NCBI RefSeq assembly: GCF_004357765.1
Contig: NZ_SMTE01000012.1
Span: forward strand, 62,001-126,000
Source: Pseudomonas putida
Lineage (GTDB): Bacteria; Pseudomonadota; Gammaproteobacteria; Pseudomonadales; Pseudomonadaceae
Direction of reading: 5' to 3'
Length of the DNA stretch: 64,000 nt
The notes beneath the pieces are model-generated. The model did not search any database. It was not told where the DNA came from and saw only the letters and a program-made list of their open reading frames with translations. Shown here in pieces: positions 8,925-18,685 of the stretch. Position 1 is the first letter of the stretch; each line of letters starts with the position of its first letter. Position numbers and translations under genes: made by a program.

Positions 8925-9488
8925 TTAGATCTTGCCGACCAGGTCCAGCGATGGCGCCAGGGTGGCTTCGCCTTCTTTCCACTTGGCCGGGCAGACTTCG
9001 CCTGGGTGGGCGGCGACGTACTGGGCAGCCTTGACCTTGCGCAGCAGCTCGGTCGCGTCACGGCCTACACCACCGTCGTTCAGTTCGACGATCTTGATCT
9101 GACCTTCCGGGTTGATCACGAAGGTACCGCGATCGGCCAGGCCGGCTTCTTCGATCAGCACGTCGAAGTTGCGCGAGATGATGTGAGTCGGGTCACCGAT
9201 CAGTGGGTACTGGATCTTGCCGATGGTGTCCGAAGTGTCGTGCCAGGCTTTGTGGGTGAAGTGGGTGTCGGTGGACACGCCGTAGATTTCTACGCCCAGC
9301 TTCTGGAATTCGGCGTAGTTGTCAGCAAGGTCACCCAGTTCGGTCGGGCAGACGAAGGTGAAGTCGGCCGGGTAGAAGAACACGACGGACCACTTGCCCT
9401 TCAGGTCGGCTTCGCTTACCTGAACGAATTCGCCTTTGTGGTAGGCGGTGGCGTTGAACGGTTTGACCTGGCTGTTGATGATAGGCAT
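8925..9488 (-). CDS. ahpC: Alkyl hydroperoxide reductase subunit C (2-Cys peroxiredoxin)
   Basis: Protein of 187 aa. The peroxidatic cysteine motif [10 protein letters not shown] lies near residue 47, the resolving cysteine lies in the C-terminal EVCPAKW motif near residue 166, and the extreme C-terminus is a typical AhpC tail. It reduces H2O2, peroxynitrite and organic peroxides in the cytoplasm and is recycled by AhpF, encoded just downstream. The family is usually OxyR-regulated; only weak OxyR-like half-sites are visible upstream. Confidence 0.97.
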   Translation of the reverse strand: MPIINSQVKPFNATAYHKGEFVQVSEADLKGKWSVVFFYPADFTFVCPTELGDLADNYAEFQKLGVEIYGVSTDTHFTHKAWHDTSDTIGKIQYPLIGDPTHIISRNFDVLIEEAGLADRGTFVINPEGQIKIVELNDGGVGRDATELLRKVKAAQYVAAHPGEVCPAKWKEGEATLAPSLDLVGKI

Positions 9489-9653
9489 GAGAGACGCTCC
9501 TTCATGGGGTTGAAATCAGTTGACGGAGAGAATCCTAACCGCTGGTCCCGATAAAGGCTCATTGGCAAAGCTCATGCTGATGATTGGTTTTCGCTATAAC
9601 CGCAGCTCATTAATAGAAGGTATTGGGCTGAGCAAAGGATTGCGCGGCTGTCA

Positions 9654-9682
9654 GAGCCCTGTCGCCAGCGGCGACAGGGCTC
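9654..9682. terminator. 13-bp perfect hairpin downstream of gor
   Basis: GAGCCCTGTCGCC and GGCGACAGGGCTC form a perfect 13-bp stem with a 3-base loop, 7 bases past the gor stop codon. No U tract follows on the minus strand, so it may be a Rho-dependent end or an RNA-stabilising hairpin. Confidence 0.6.
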
Positions 9683-9688
9683 GTTCGC

Positions 9689-11044
9689 TCAGCGAGTCGG
9701 GGTGCGCAGGGTGACGAACTCTTCGGCTGCGGTGGGGTGCACACCAATGGTCTCGTCGAACTGCTGCTTGGTGGCGCCGGCTTTCAGGGCAATGCCGAGG
9801 CCTTGGATGATCTCGCCGGCATCGGGGCCAACCATGTGGCAGCCGAGCACTTTGTCGGTCTCGGCATCCACCACCAGCTTCATCAGGGTCTTTTCCTGAA
9901 TGTCGGTGAGGGTCAGTTTCATGGCGCGGAAACGGCTCTCGAAGACCTGCACCTTGTGCCCGGCTTCCAGCGCCTGTTCCTCGGTCAGGCCGACAGTACC
10001 GATCGGCGGCTGGCTGAACACTGCGGTGGGGATGTTCTGGTAATCCACCGGGCGGTACTGTTCAGGCTTGAACAGCCGGCGCGCCACGGCCATGCCTTCG
10101 GCCAAGGCAACGGGGGTGAGCTGCACGCGACCGATGACATCGCCGATGGCGAGGATCGACGGCGCAGTGGTCTGGTATTGCTCGTCAACGCGGATATAGC
10201 CGCGCTCGTCGAGCTCGACACCGGTGTTCTCCAGGCCCAGGTTGTCCAGCATCGGTCGGCGACCGGTGGCGTAGAACACGCAATCGGCGACCAGCTCGCG
10301 GCCGTCCTTGAGGGTGGCTTTGAGGCTACCGTCTTCGAGCTTGTCGATGCGCTGGATGTCGGCATTGAACTGCAGGTCCAGGCCGCGTTTTTCCAGCTCT
10401 TCCTTGAGGTGGGTGCGGACCGAACCGTCGAAGCCTCGCAGGAACAGGTCACCACGGTAGAGCAGCGTGGTGTCGGCACCCAGGCCCTGGAAAATCCCGG
10501 CGAACTCGACCGCGATATAACCACCTCCGACCACCAGCACCCGGCGTGGCAGGGCCTTGAGGTAGAAGGCCTCGTTGGAGGTGATCGCCAGCTCCTTGCC
10601 AGGAATGTCCGGCACCTGCGGCCAGCCGCCGGTGGCGATGAGGATGCGCTCGGCGCTGTAGCGCTGGCCGTCCACTTCCACCTCGTTGGCGCCGGTGATG
10701 CGCGCATGCCCCTGCAGCAGGCTGACCCCGCTGTTGACCAGCAGGTTGCGGTAGATGCCGTTGAGCCGCTCGATTTCGCGGTTCTTGTTGGCGATCAGCG
10801 TGCTCCAGTCGAAGTGGCCCTCTTCCAGGGTCCAACCAAAGCCTGCAGCCTGCTCCAGCTCGTCGGCCACGTGGGCGCCGTACACCAGCAGTTTCTTCGG
10901 CACGCAGCCGACATTGACGCAGGTGCCTCCCAGGTAGCGACTTTCGGCTACCGCCACCTTGGCGCCGAAGCCTGCGGCAAAGCGTGCGGCACGCACACCA
11001 CCGGAGCCGGCACCAATCACGAACAGATCAAAATCGTAGGCCAT
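9689..11044 (-). CDS. gor: Glutathione-disulfide reductase
   Basis: Protein of 451 aa. The N-terminal FAD motif is [11 protein letters not shown], the redox-active disulfide motif is [13 protein letters not shown] (Cys near residues 42 and 47), and the NADP-binding region is [11 protein letters not shown]. The C-terminal HPTAAEE segment holds the catalytic His-Glu pair. It keeps glutathione reduced using NADPH in the cytoplasm. Its place beside ahpCF and galU fits a thiol and peroxide defence neighbourhood, although gor has its own transcript boundaries (hairpins on both sides). Confidence 0.95.
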   Translation of the reverse strand: MAYDFDLFVIGAGSGGVRAARFAAGFGAKVAVAESRYLGGTCVNVGCVPKKLLVYGAHVADELEQAAGFGWTLEEGHFDWSTLIANKNREIERLNGIYRNLLVNSGVSLLQGHARITGANEVEVDGQRYSAERILIATGGWPQVPDIPGKELAITSNEAFYLKALPRRVLVVGGGYIAVEFAGIFQGLGADTTLLYRGDLFLRGFDGSVRTHLKEELEKRGLDLQFNADIQRIDKLEDGSLKATLKDGRELVADCVFYATGRRPMLDNLGLENTGVELDERGYIRVDEQYQTTAPSILAIGDVIGRVQLTPVALAEGMAVARRLFKPEQYRPVDYQNIPTAVFSQPPIGTVGLTEEQALEAGHKVQVFESRFRAMKLTLTDIQEKTLMKLVVDAETDKVLGCHMVGPDAGEIIQGLGIALKAGATKQQFDETIGVHPTAAEEFVTLRTPTR

Positions 11045-11079
11045 GTATTCAGTCTCCTAGGCAGCGACCCAGCATAACG

Positions 11080-11107
11080 CACTGGGGCCGCAAAAGCGGC
11101 CCCAGTG
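11080..11107. terminator. 12-bp hairpin between galU and gor
   Basis: CACTGGGGCCGC and GCGGCCCCAGTG pair perfectly around AAAA. It lies 16 bases past the galU stop and 36 bases before the gor start on the same strand. It lacks a clear U tract but is a strong candidate transcript end or processing site. Confidence 0.6.
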
Positions 11108-11123
11108 TCAGCAACGGCGTGGA

Positions 11124-11963
11124 TCAGTATGCCTTGCCTGCCTTGTAGTAGTTCTCGAAGCAGAAGTTGGTCGCGTCGATGTAGCCTTCGGCACCACCAC
11201 AGTCGAAGCGCTTGCCCTTGAACTTGTAGGCGATCACGCAGCCATTCTGCGCCTGCTGCATCAGGGCGTCGGTGATCTGAATCTCGCCACCTTTGCCCGG
11301 CTCGGTGTTGGCGATGATGTCGAAGATATCCGGCGTGAGGATGTAACGACCGATGATCGCCAGGTTCGACGGCGCATCTTCAGGCTTGGGCTTCTCGACC
11401 ATGTTGGTGACGCGGTAGATATCGTCACGGATCATGTCGCCGGCGATCACGCCGTACTTGTTGGTTTCCTGCGGATCGACTTCCTGGATGGCGACGATCG
11501 AGCAGCGGAACTGGTTGTACAGCTTGACCATCTGGGTCAGTACGCCGTCACCTTCAGGGTTGACGCACAGGTCGTCAGCCAGGACCACGGCGAACGGCTC
11601 GTCGCCGATCAGCGGGCGACCGGTCAGGATGGCGTGACCCAGGCCTTTCATTTCGGTCTGGCGGGTGTAGGAGAACGAGCACTCGTCGAGCAGACGGCGG
11701 ATACCGACCAGGTATTTTTCCTTGTCGGTGCCTTTGATCTGGTTTTCCAGCTCATAGCTGATGTCGAAGTGGTCTTCCAAGGCGCGCTTGCCACGGCCGG
11801 TGACGATGGAGATTTCGTTCAGGCCGGCATCCAGTGCTTCCTCAACGCCATACTGGATCAGCGGCTTGTTGACCACCGGCAGCATTTCCTTGGGCATGGC
11901 TTTGGTAGCAGGCAGGAAGCGGGTGCCGTAGCCGGCTGCCGGGAACAAGCATTTCTTGATCAT
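11124..11963 (-). CDS. galU: UTP-glucose-1-phosphate uridylyltransferase
   Basis: Protein of 279 aa. The nucleotidyltransferase signature is at the N-terminus (FPAAGYGTRFLPATKAMPKEMLP), the central VVLADDLC motif binds metal and uridine, and VEKPKPEDAPSNLAIIGRY and GKGGEIQ complete the family pattern. It makes UDP-glucose from UTP and glucose-1-phosphate for LPS, exopolysaccharide and trehalose-related pathways in the cytoplasm. It is followed by gor on the same strand. Confidence 0.96.
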   Translation of the reverse strand: MIKKCLFPAAGYGTRFLPATKAMPKEMLPVVNKPLIQYGVEEALDAGLNEISIVTGRGKRALEDHFDISYELENQIKGTDKEKYLVGIRRLLDECSFSYTRQTEMKGLGHAILTGRPLIGDEPFAVVLADDLCVNPEGDGVLTQMVKLYNQFRCSIVAIQEVDPQETNKYGVIAGDMIRDDIYRVTNMVEKPKPEDAPSNLAIIGRYILTPDIFDIIANTEPGKGGEIQITDALMQQAQNGCVIAYKFKGKRFDCGGAEGYIDATNFCFENYYKAGKAY

Positions 11964-12146
11964 ATACGTCCTTAAACGAAGGCTGGGCCTATGGGTTTCG
12001 GCGCAGTCTAATCAGGCGGCAGTCACCTTACAATGCCCCGCCTGTGGCCGACCGATGCGATGATAGAGACAACCCAGTGTAGATAGTTCAAAGGCATTGC
12101 GAATATTAACGCGCGCAACTGTCGCAGGTTGCCTCACCGGCCCCCT

Positions 12147-13055
12147 TCAGGGTGCCGTGCCCTGCCCCACCAGTACCCCGTCGACGTGCTGGCCATACAG
12201 ATTGACGCCATCGTTGGCATGAAACTTCAACCGCGTCTTCTCCACTGAACCGTCGACCAGGCGTGGGTCTTGGGGGCGCTCATGGCGATTGATCCACGCC
12301 GCCACGTCCCAGGCCTGCTGATCGCTCAGCGAGCCCGGCTTGCCCAGCGGCATATTGTGCTTGATGAACGACGCCGCCGTATTGATACGGTGCATGCCGG
12401 CGCCCCAATTGTAGGAGTCCTTGCCCCACAAGGGCGGCATGACGTACTCCCCTGCCACCTGTTGGCCCTGACCGTCGTCGCCATGACACAGCGCGCAGTG
12501 CTCACGGTAGACCTGGCGGCCGCGGGCGAAGTCATAGCCACCTTGCGGCTGCGCCACCTCGGGATAGCCGCGCCCGGCGATTTCCACGCCGGTAGGGGCC
12601 TGGGTCGACAACCAATAGGCGTATACGCTCAATGCTTTCATCTGCGGGCTGTCGGCAGCCGGGGGCGTGCCGTTCATGCTGAACTCGAAGCAACCCTGGA
12701 TACGCTCGGCGAAGGTGTTGACCTTGTCGTTCTTCTTTCGATAAGCCGGGTACATCGGGTACGCACCCCACAGCGGGGCGGAGAACGCCAGGCGGCCTTG
12801 ATCGAGGTGGCAGTTACTGCAGTTCATGCCGTTGCCCACGGCCTCGGGCATCAGCCGACGGGTGTCGACGAACAGCGCATGGCCTTCGCGCACCTGCTGG
12901 CCGAAAGCGTTGTCCGGCAGTGCGCTTTCAGCGGGCGGAGTGAAGGTCGGCGTGGCCTTGCTGACCTGCAGTTGCGATTGATCGGGCATGGCCACGGCGC
13001 CAGCCATGCCGCTGCCGATCATCAAGAGCACGAAGGCGAGCTGCGTTGCTTTCAT
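12147..13055 (-). CDS. tsdA: Diheme cytochrome c, thiosulfate dehydrogenase (TsdA)-like
   Basis: Protein of 302 aa with a signal peptide (residues 1-22), so periplasmic. There are two heme sites: CSNCH at 79-83 and CALCH at 187-191. Between them the sequence ERIQGCFEFSMNG places a Cys at residue 122, in the same context as the Cys that ligates the active-site heme in TsdA-type thiosulfate dehydrogenases, which oxidise thiosulfate to tetrathionate or act in reverse. The start codon overlaps the end of the upstream diheme cytochrome gene, matching the tsdBA arrangement. The assignment rests on these motifs; other diheme oxidases are possible. Confidence 0.75.
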   Translation of the reverse strand: MKATQLAFVLLMIGSGMAGAVAMPDQSQLQVSKATPTFTPPAESALPDNAFGQQVREGHALFVDTRRLMPEAVGNGMNCSNCHLDQGRLAFSAPLWGAYPMYPAYRKKNDKVNTFAERIQGCFEFSMNGTPPAADSPQMKALSVYAYWLSTQAPTGVEIAGRGYPEVAQPQGGYDFARGRQVYREHCALCHGDDGQGQQVAGEYVMPPLWGKDSYNWGAGMHRINTAASFIKHNMPLGKPGSLSDQQAWDVAAWINRHERPQDPRLVDGSVEKTRLKFHANDGVNLYGQHVDGVLVGQGTAP

Positions 13056-13705
13056 GGCGCGACCTCCAGGTTGCCAGCGTTGGCGAAGAACGTAGCGATT
13101 GCCTGAACCTCGGCATCGGTCATGGCCTTGGCTACACCGGCCATCAATTGGTTAGGGTCGTTATGGCGACTGCCGTCGCGCCAGGCGTCGAGTTGTGCCA
13201 CCAGGTAGGCGGCGGGCTGCCCAGCCAATGGCGGGAAATGTTCGCCGACACCTGCGCCTCCCGGTCCGTGACATTGCACGCAACCCGGTATCTGTCGGCT
13301 CCAGTCGCCATACAACGCCAGTCGTTCAGTCGGGTTCTCGGCGATCTGCTGGCGGCGCAGGGTACCGGGCGGGTCGCTGGGTAGGTTGGCGAGATAGGCA
13401 CTGACGGCATCGATTTCGTCCTCGCCCAACGCCTTGGCGATGGGCTCCATGACCGGATGCCGACGGCTGGCGCTGCGCCAGTCGCGCAGCTGCTTGCTCA
13501 GATAGGCAGCGGGCAAACCGGCCAGTCGCGGAAAGCCCGCCGCGGCCACGCCTTTGCCGTCCACGCCATGGCAACCCAGGCAGGCCATGGCGGCGGGGTT
13601 GCCGCCGCCTTGGAGGAACACTTTCTGGCCATCGGCAGCGTGCGCCATCGGCCAGGCCAGCACCAACAGCCCCCCGATCACGGCTCGACTCAACAGGGTC
13701 ATCAC
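13052..13705 (-). CDS. tsdB: Diheme cytochrome c, TsdB-like electron acceptor
   Basis: Protein of 217 aa with signal peptide (cleavage after AHA near residue 23) and two tandem class I cytochrome c domains with CLGCH at 42-46 and CVQCH at 142-146. Each domain has a PxLAGxPAAYL segment supplying the distal Met/Leu region, typical of cytochrome c4-like proteins. It overlaps the TsdA-like gene by 4 bases (ATGA), implying translational coupling, so it probably takes electrons from that enzyme. By itself it could also be called cytochrome c4. Confidence 0.75.
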   Translation of the reverse strand: MMTLLSRAVIGGLLVLAWPMAHAADGQKVFLQGGGNPAAMACLGCHGVDGKGVAAAGFPRLAGLPAAYLSKQLRDWRSASRRHPVMEPIAKALGEDEIDAVSAYLANLPSDPPGTLRRQQIAENPTERLALYGDWSRQIPGCVQCHGPGGAGVGEHFPPLAGQPAAYLVAQLDAWRDGSRHNDPNQLMAGVAKAMTDAEVQAIATFFANAGNLEVAP

Positions 13706-13726
13706 GAATCTCCATTTCTTTTGTTA

Positions 13727-13740
13727 TAAGCTTAGGCTTA
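13727..13740. promoter_or_regulatory. Small palindrome upstream of tsdBA
   Basis: TAAGCTTAGGCTTA is an inverted repeat (TAAGC-N4-GCTTA on either strand) about 22 bases before the first cytochrome start, in an AT-rich promoter-like stretch. It could be an operator; the regulator is unknown. Confidence 0.35.
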
Positions 13741-13792
13741 AAAAACATAAGCGAATGGATATTAGCCCTGCCTGGAAAGACCCAACAACGCA

Positions 13793-13820
13793 AAAAGCCA
13801 TCCGAAGATGGCTTTTCAGG
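13793..13820 (-). terminator. Rho-independent terminator of the lipoprotein gene
   Basis: On the minus strand AAGCCATC-TTCG-GATGGCTT is followed by TTTGC. It includes a stable UUCG tetraloop and lies 28 bases past the stop of the 13848-14207 gene. Confidence 0.85.
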
Positions 13821-13847
13821 CGTTATTCGCAGCGACCTTGCGCCAGG

Positions 13848-14207
13848 TCAACTGCCCGAGATGCACTGGGTCGCCGCCGTGCGGACATCCCCCAGGCGCA
13901 ATGGGAAATTGTTCAGTCGCTCGTGCAGCTTGATGCTGCTGCCGCTGCCGCGCTTGTCGATATCGAACAAGGCCGCCGGGCCGGTACTGGCGGTCAGCTT
14001 CTGAGGCACGATCAGGCGCAAGCCATCGCCACGTTGCTGTTCCTCGATCGCCTCACGGCTGTCGGCCAACTTGAGCTTCACGCAATCGGCGTATTCGCGC
14101 GGGGTCTTGCCCGACATCACATCCAGCGTTTCGCGGGATTGCTCGAGTTCGGACACACTGACACACCCACCCAATACCAAGGACAACGCCGCTACCACCC
14201 ACTTCAT
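13848..14207 (-). CDS. Putative lipoprotein, unknown function
   Basis: Protein of 119 aa from the ATG at 14207, preceded by AGAGGTG. The signal peptide ends in the lipobox LGGC (Cys near residue 15). The mature part has two further Cys residues (DCVKLKL and the C-terminal QCISGS) that could form a disulfide. No domain is recognised. It is a single gene ended by its own terminator. Confidence 0.7.
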   Translation of the reverse strand: MKWVVAALSLVLGGCVSVSELEQSRETLDVMSGKTPREYADCVKLKLADSREAIEEQQRGDGLRLIVPQKLTASTGPAALFDIDKRGSGSSIKLHERLNNFPLRLGDVRTAATQCISGS

Positions 14208-14368
14208 CAGCCACACCTCTGCCTTCAACGAATTCACTTCGACAGCAGCCAGGCGCTTTTGCTCCCTGCTTTGGCGCAATTATCTTCACCCTGTCATCCA
14301 GCGCGCCAGTGTATCCCAGCATCGTGGTATCTTTTGCGTTTGCAGAACCAGACTTTGCGGAGCATCAC

Positions 14369-14671
14369 ATGAAATTCGTACACCAGCGCGAGCATCTGAA
14401 CGAGGACGACATCGTCGTCATCGAATGCTCCCAGCGCTGCAACATCCGCCTGATGAACGACGCCAACTTCCGCAGCTTCAAGAATGGCGGTCGGCACACC
14501 TACCACGGCGGCCACTTCGAGCGCTTCCCAGCCAAGATCACCGTACCCAGCACCGGCTTCTGGAACATCACCCTCGACACGGTGACCGCCCGACCGATCT
14601 CGGTGACCCGCAAGCCGACCTTCAGCCACAAGATCAAGATCATTCGTCGCTCGTCGTCGAAGCTCAGCTAA
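14369..14671 (+). CDS. DUF1883-type small protein
   Basis: A 100-aa protein that reads as a compact beta protein: it begins MKFVHQREHL, continues with DIVVIECSQRCNIRLMND, and has a His/Gly/Arg-rich middle (GGRHTYHGGHFERFPAKI). This matches my memory of the DUF1883 family, whose function is not established. The start at 14369 removes a non-conserved leader. The next small gene begins 22 bases after its stop, so the two are probably cotranscribed. Confidence 0.65.
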   Translation: MKFVHQREHLNEDDIVVIECSQRCNIRLMNDANFRSFKNGGRHTYHGGHFERFPAKITVPSTGFWNITLDTVTARPISVTRKPTFSHKIKIIRRSSSKLS

Positions 14672-14693
14672 AACCACCGGAATACCGCTCCCC

Positions 14694-14864
14694 ATGACTC
14701 AGACCACCAAGTACGTCATCAAATACAAACTCGACGGCCAGCGCCGCTGGGACTTCGCCCAGATGCCGGACGCCTCGCCGGAACAGGCCCTGGATGCCCT
14801 GCGCAAGATCCATGGCGACGACGCCGACAAGATCAGCGACATCCAGGTCAGCAAGGCCTTGTAA
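14694..14864 (+). CDS. Small conserved-type protein, unknown function
   Basis: A 56-aa frame between the DUF1883-like gene and the nitronate monooxygenase-like gene, with short gaps on both sides (22 and 30 bases). It begins MTQTTKYVIKYKLDGQRRW and ends with a helix (SPEQALDALRKIHGD) followed by a strand. Its alpha/beta character and codon use fit a real gene. The start has only a weak ribosome site. No domain assigned. Confidence 0.65.
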   Translation: MTQTTKYVIKYKLDGQRRWDFAQMPDASPEQALDALRKIHGDDADKISDIQVSKAL

Positions 14865-14894
14865 ATCGAACCCACCGCGTACAAGGAGCAGCGC

Positions 14895-15968
14895 ATGAGC
14901 AACTGGCCCGACCGTCGTATTCTCGATCTTCTGGGCATCGAGTTGCCCATCCTGCAAGCGCCCATGGCCGGCGCCAGCGGCTCGCCCCTGGCGATCGCCG
15001 TGGGTAACGCAGGGGGGCTTGGCGCCCTGCCCTGCGCCATGCTCACCGGCGAACAGGTGCGCGCCGAAATCGCAGCCTTTCGCAGTGTCTGCAGCGGCCC
15101 GCTGAACCTGAACTTCTTCTGTCACCAGCCACCCGACTTCGACGCAGGGCGCGCCGAACGCTGGAAGCAGGCCCTGGCGCCGTATTACCAGGAGGTGGGC
15201 GCGGACTTCACGGCGCCTACGCCGGTATCCAATCGCGCACCTTTCGATGAGCAAAGCTGTCAGCTGGTCGAGCAACTGCGCCCGGAGGTGGTGAGCTTCC
15301 ATTTCGGCCTGCCGACGCCAGAGCTGTTGCAGCGGGTCAAGGCCAGCGGCGCCAAGGTGCTGTCGAGCGCAACCACCGTAGAGGAAGCCGTCTGGCTCGA
15401 GGCCCATGGCTGCGACGCCATCATTGCCATGGGATACGAGGCCGGCGGCCACCGCGGGATGTTCCTCAGCGACGACATCACCAGTCAGATCGGCACCTTC
15501 GCCCTGGTACCGCAGGTCGTCGATGCCGTGCAGGTACCCGTGATCGCCGCAGGCGGCATAGGCGATCATCGCGGCCTGCTAGCGGCACTGGCATTGGGCG
15601 CCTCTGCCGTGCAGATCGGCACCGCCTACTTGTTCTGTCCCGAGGCCAAGGTGTCGCCAGCGCATCGCCACGCGCTGGATAGCGCATCGGCCAGCGACAC
15701 CGCTTTGACCAACCTGTTCACTGGCCGCCCGGCGCGGGGCATCAACACACGTATCATGCGTGAACTCGGACCGATGAGCGCGCTGGCGCCGCAGTTCCCG
15801 CTGGCCGGCGGTGCGCTGATGCCACTGCGAGCGATCACCGATCCACAAGGCAACACTGACTTCAGCAACTTGTGGGCGGGCCAGGGGTTGCGCCTCGGCC
15901 AGCACTTGCCAGCCGCAGAGCTGACCCGGGATATCGCCGACCAGGCGTTGCGCCGCTACGGGCGCTGA
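14895..15968 (+). CDS. Nitronate monooxygenase-like flavoprotein
   Basis: Protein of 357 aa with a TIM-barrel FMN oxidoreductase layout. The N-terminal strand is ILQAPMAGASGSPLAIAV, the phosphate-binding region is MGYEAGGHRG, and the C-terminal FMN site is AAGGIGDHRGLLAALALGASAVQIGT. These are hallmarks of the nitronate monooxygenase/2-nitropropane dioxygenase family, which oxidises propionate-3-nitronate and relatives; some members are enoyl-ACP reductases (FabK). ACAAGGAGC precedes the start. It forms a small run with the two genes upstream. Confidence 0.85.
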   Translation: MSNWPDRRILDLLGIELPILQAPMAGASGSPLAIAVGNAGGLGALPCAMLTGEQVRAEIAAFRSVCSGPLNLNFFCHQPPDFDAGRAERWKQALAPYYQEVGADFTAPTPVSNRAPFDEQSCQLVEQLRPEVVSFHFGLPTPELLQRVKASGAKVLSSATTVEEAVWLEAHGCDAIIAMGYEAGGHRGMFLSDDITSQIGTFALVPQVVDAVQVPVIAAGGIGDHRGLLAALALGASAVQIGTAYLFCPEAKVSPAHRHALDSASASDTALTNLFTGRPARGINTRIMRELGPMSALAPQFPLAGGALMPLRAITDPQGNTDFSNLWAGQGLRLGQHLPAAELTRDIADQALRRYGR

Positions 15969-16043
15969 CTTCAGTTGCATGACGCGCTTCAGCCCCTTCC
16001 CGGCGAATGGCCTATCGCTATATAGTTGACGCTATAACGATAA

Positions 16044-16819
<776 letters not shown>

Positions 16820-16820
<1 letters not shown>

Positions 16821-17500
16821 TGCCGCTCGACGCCAGTGACTTGGGCGCGATCTGGCTGACCCTCAAGCTGGCCAGCCTGACGACCCTGATCCTGCTGTTG
16901 CTGGGCACGCCCATCGCCTGGTGGCTGGCGCGCACGCGCTCGTGGCTGCGTGGGCCAGTCGGGGCCTTGGTGGCGCTGCCGCTGGTGCTACCGCCCACGG
17001 TCATTGGTTTCTACCTGCTGATCGCCCTGGGCCCCAATGGCTGGCTGGGCCAGGCGACCCAGGCGCTGGGCCTGGGCACAGTGGTGTTCAGCTTCAGCGG
17101 CCTGGTGATCGGCTCGACGGTGTATTCGATGCCCTTCGTGGTGCAGCCGTTGCAGAACGCCTTCGCCGCCATCGGCCAACGCCCGCTGGAAGTGGCCGCC
17201 ACCCTCCGCGCAAGCCCCTGGGACACCTTCGTCCACGTGGTGCTGCCACTGGCCCGTCCAGGTTTCGTCACCGCCAGCATCCTCGGCTTCGCCCATACCG
17301 TGGGCGAATTCGGCGTGGTGCTGATGATCGGCGGCAACATCCCCGACAAGACCCGTGTGGTCTCGGTACAGATCTTCGACCATGTCGAGGCCATGGAATA
17401 CGCCCAGGCCCACTGGTTGGCCGGGGCCATGCTGGTGTTTTCCTTCCTGGTGCTGCTGGTGCTGTATGCCGGGCGCCGGGGCAAGGCTGGCTGGAGCTGA
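16820..17500 (+). CDS. modB: Molybdate ABC transporter permease
   Basis: Protein of 226 aa with about five membrane helices and the binding-protein-dependent permease EAA loop ([25 protein letters not shown]) that docks on ModC. Overlap TGATG with modA shows coupling. The length is standard. It forms the inner-membrane channel of the ModABC importer. Confidence 0.95.
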
Positions 17501-17501
17501 T

Positions 17502-17540
17502 TTGACATCCTCCCCGCCCTAAAGGACGGGGTATCTCGCG
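17502..17540 (+). repeat. Solitary IS200/IS605-type end-like hairpin between modB and modC
   Basis: TTTGACATCCTCCCCGCCCT followed by AAAGGACGGGG makes a hairpin whose sequence resembles the terminal palindromes of IS200/IS605 (tnpB-type) elements. No transposase or tnpB frame lies nearby, so it is either a decayed end or a free-standing REP-like copy. It separates modB from modC by 50 bases. Confidence 0.6.
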
Positions 17541-17550
17541 GAGAAAACCG

Positions 17551-18642
17551 ATGAGCGCATCGATCGTGGCACGTCTGCAGTTGGTGCGAGCCGACTTCAA
17601 GCTGGATGTCGACCTGCAACTGCCCGGGCGGGGCATCAGTGCGCTGTTCGGTCATTCGGGCTCTGGCAAGACCTCTTGCCTGCGCTGCCTGGCCGGCCTG
17701 GAACGGGCCACCCAGGCTTACATCGAAGTCAATGGCGAGGTCTGGGAGGACAGCGCCCGCGGCCATTTCGTCGCGCCACACCTGCGTCCGCTGGGCTACG
17801 TATTCCAGGAAGCCAGCCTGTTCCCGCACCTGACGGTGCGGGGCAACCTGGAATTCGGTTGGCGCCGGGTGCCCGCCAGTCAGCGCAAGGTCGGCCTGGC
17901 CCAAGCCAGCGAACTGCTGGGCATCGGCCACCTGCTCGAGCGCAGACCGGCCAGCCTGTCGGGCGGCGAAGCGCAGCGCGTCGGTATCGCCCGTGCCCTG
18001 CTGAGCAGTCCGCGGCTGCTGTTGATGGACGAACCGCTGGCGGCCCTCGACGGCCCCCGCAAGCGCGAGATCCTGCCGTACCTTGAACGCCTGCACGAGG
18101 AATTGGACATCCCGGTGGTGTACGTCAGCCATGCCCAGGATGAAGTCGCCCGGCTGGCCGACCACCTGGTCCTACTGGAAGAGGGCCGGGCCACGGCCAG
18201 TGGGCCGATCGGCACGACTTTGGCGCGCCTGGACCTGTCGCTGGCCCAAGGCGATGACGCCGGGGTGGTGTTCGACGGCCGGGTCGTCGGCCACAACCCG
18301 CACTACGGCCTGCTCGATCTGCGCCTGCCGGGCATCGACGGCCCAGTGCTGCGGATCGCTCACCCGGCACACAGCCTGGGCAGCACCCTGCGCATCAAGG
18401 TCCAGGCGCGCGATGTCAGCCTGGCGCTTGCTGCCGACAGCGCCTCGAGCATCCTCAATCGCCTGCCGGTGCAGGTGCGCGAAAGCCGCCCTGCCGACAA
18501 CCCAGCGCATGTGCTGGTGAGCCTGGATGCCGGAGGCAATACCCTGCTGGCACGCATTACCCGCTACTCGGCCGACCAGTTGGGCCTGCACCCAGGGCAG
18601 ACGTTATGGGCGCAGATCAAGTCAGTGGCACTGTTGGGCTGA
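17551..18642 (+). CDS. modC: Molybdate ABC transporter ATP-binding protein
   Basis: Protein of 363 aa. The Walker A is GHSGSGKT (near residue 34), the ABC signature is [15 protein letters not shown], and the Walker B is [11 protein letters not shown]; the C-terminal third is the mop/TOBE molybdate-binding domain ([12 protein letters not shown]). It powers the ModABC importer in the cytoplasm. GGAG lies 11 bases before the start. It is the last gene of the modABC run, with the hairpin element between it and modB. Confidence 0.95.
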   Translation: MSASIVARLQLVRADFKLDVDLQLPGRGISALFGHSGSGKTSCLRCLAGLERATQAYIEVNGEVWEDSARGHFVAPHLRPLGYVFQEASLFPHLTVRGNLEFGWRRVPASQRKVGLAQASELLGIGHLLERRPASLSGGEAQRVGIARALLSSPRLLLMDEPLAALDGPRKREILPYLERLHEELDIPVVYVSHAQDEVARLADHLVLLEEGRATASGPIGTTLARLDLSLAQGDDAGVVFDGRVVGHNPHYGLLDLRLPGIDGPVLRIAHPAHSLGSTLRIKVQARDVSLALAADSASSILNRLPVQVRESRPADNPAHVLVSLDAGGNTLLARITRYSADQLGLHPGQTLWAQIKSVALLG

Positions 18643-18685
18643 GCGCGCTGTCCATAGGGCAATACCGGCTCGATGGAACACCTCC

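Noticed and set aside
7493-9034. 513-codon plus-strand frame opposite ahpF and ahpC
   Set aside because: It covers two well-identified genes and their gap on the other strand and has no family sequence.
9489-9688. OxyR site upstream of ahpC
   Set aside because: Only ATAG/CTAT-like half-sites with wrong spacing (15 instead of 7 bases) are visible, so I do not call an operator.
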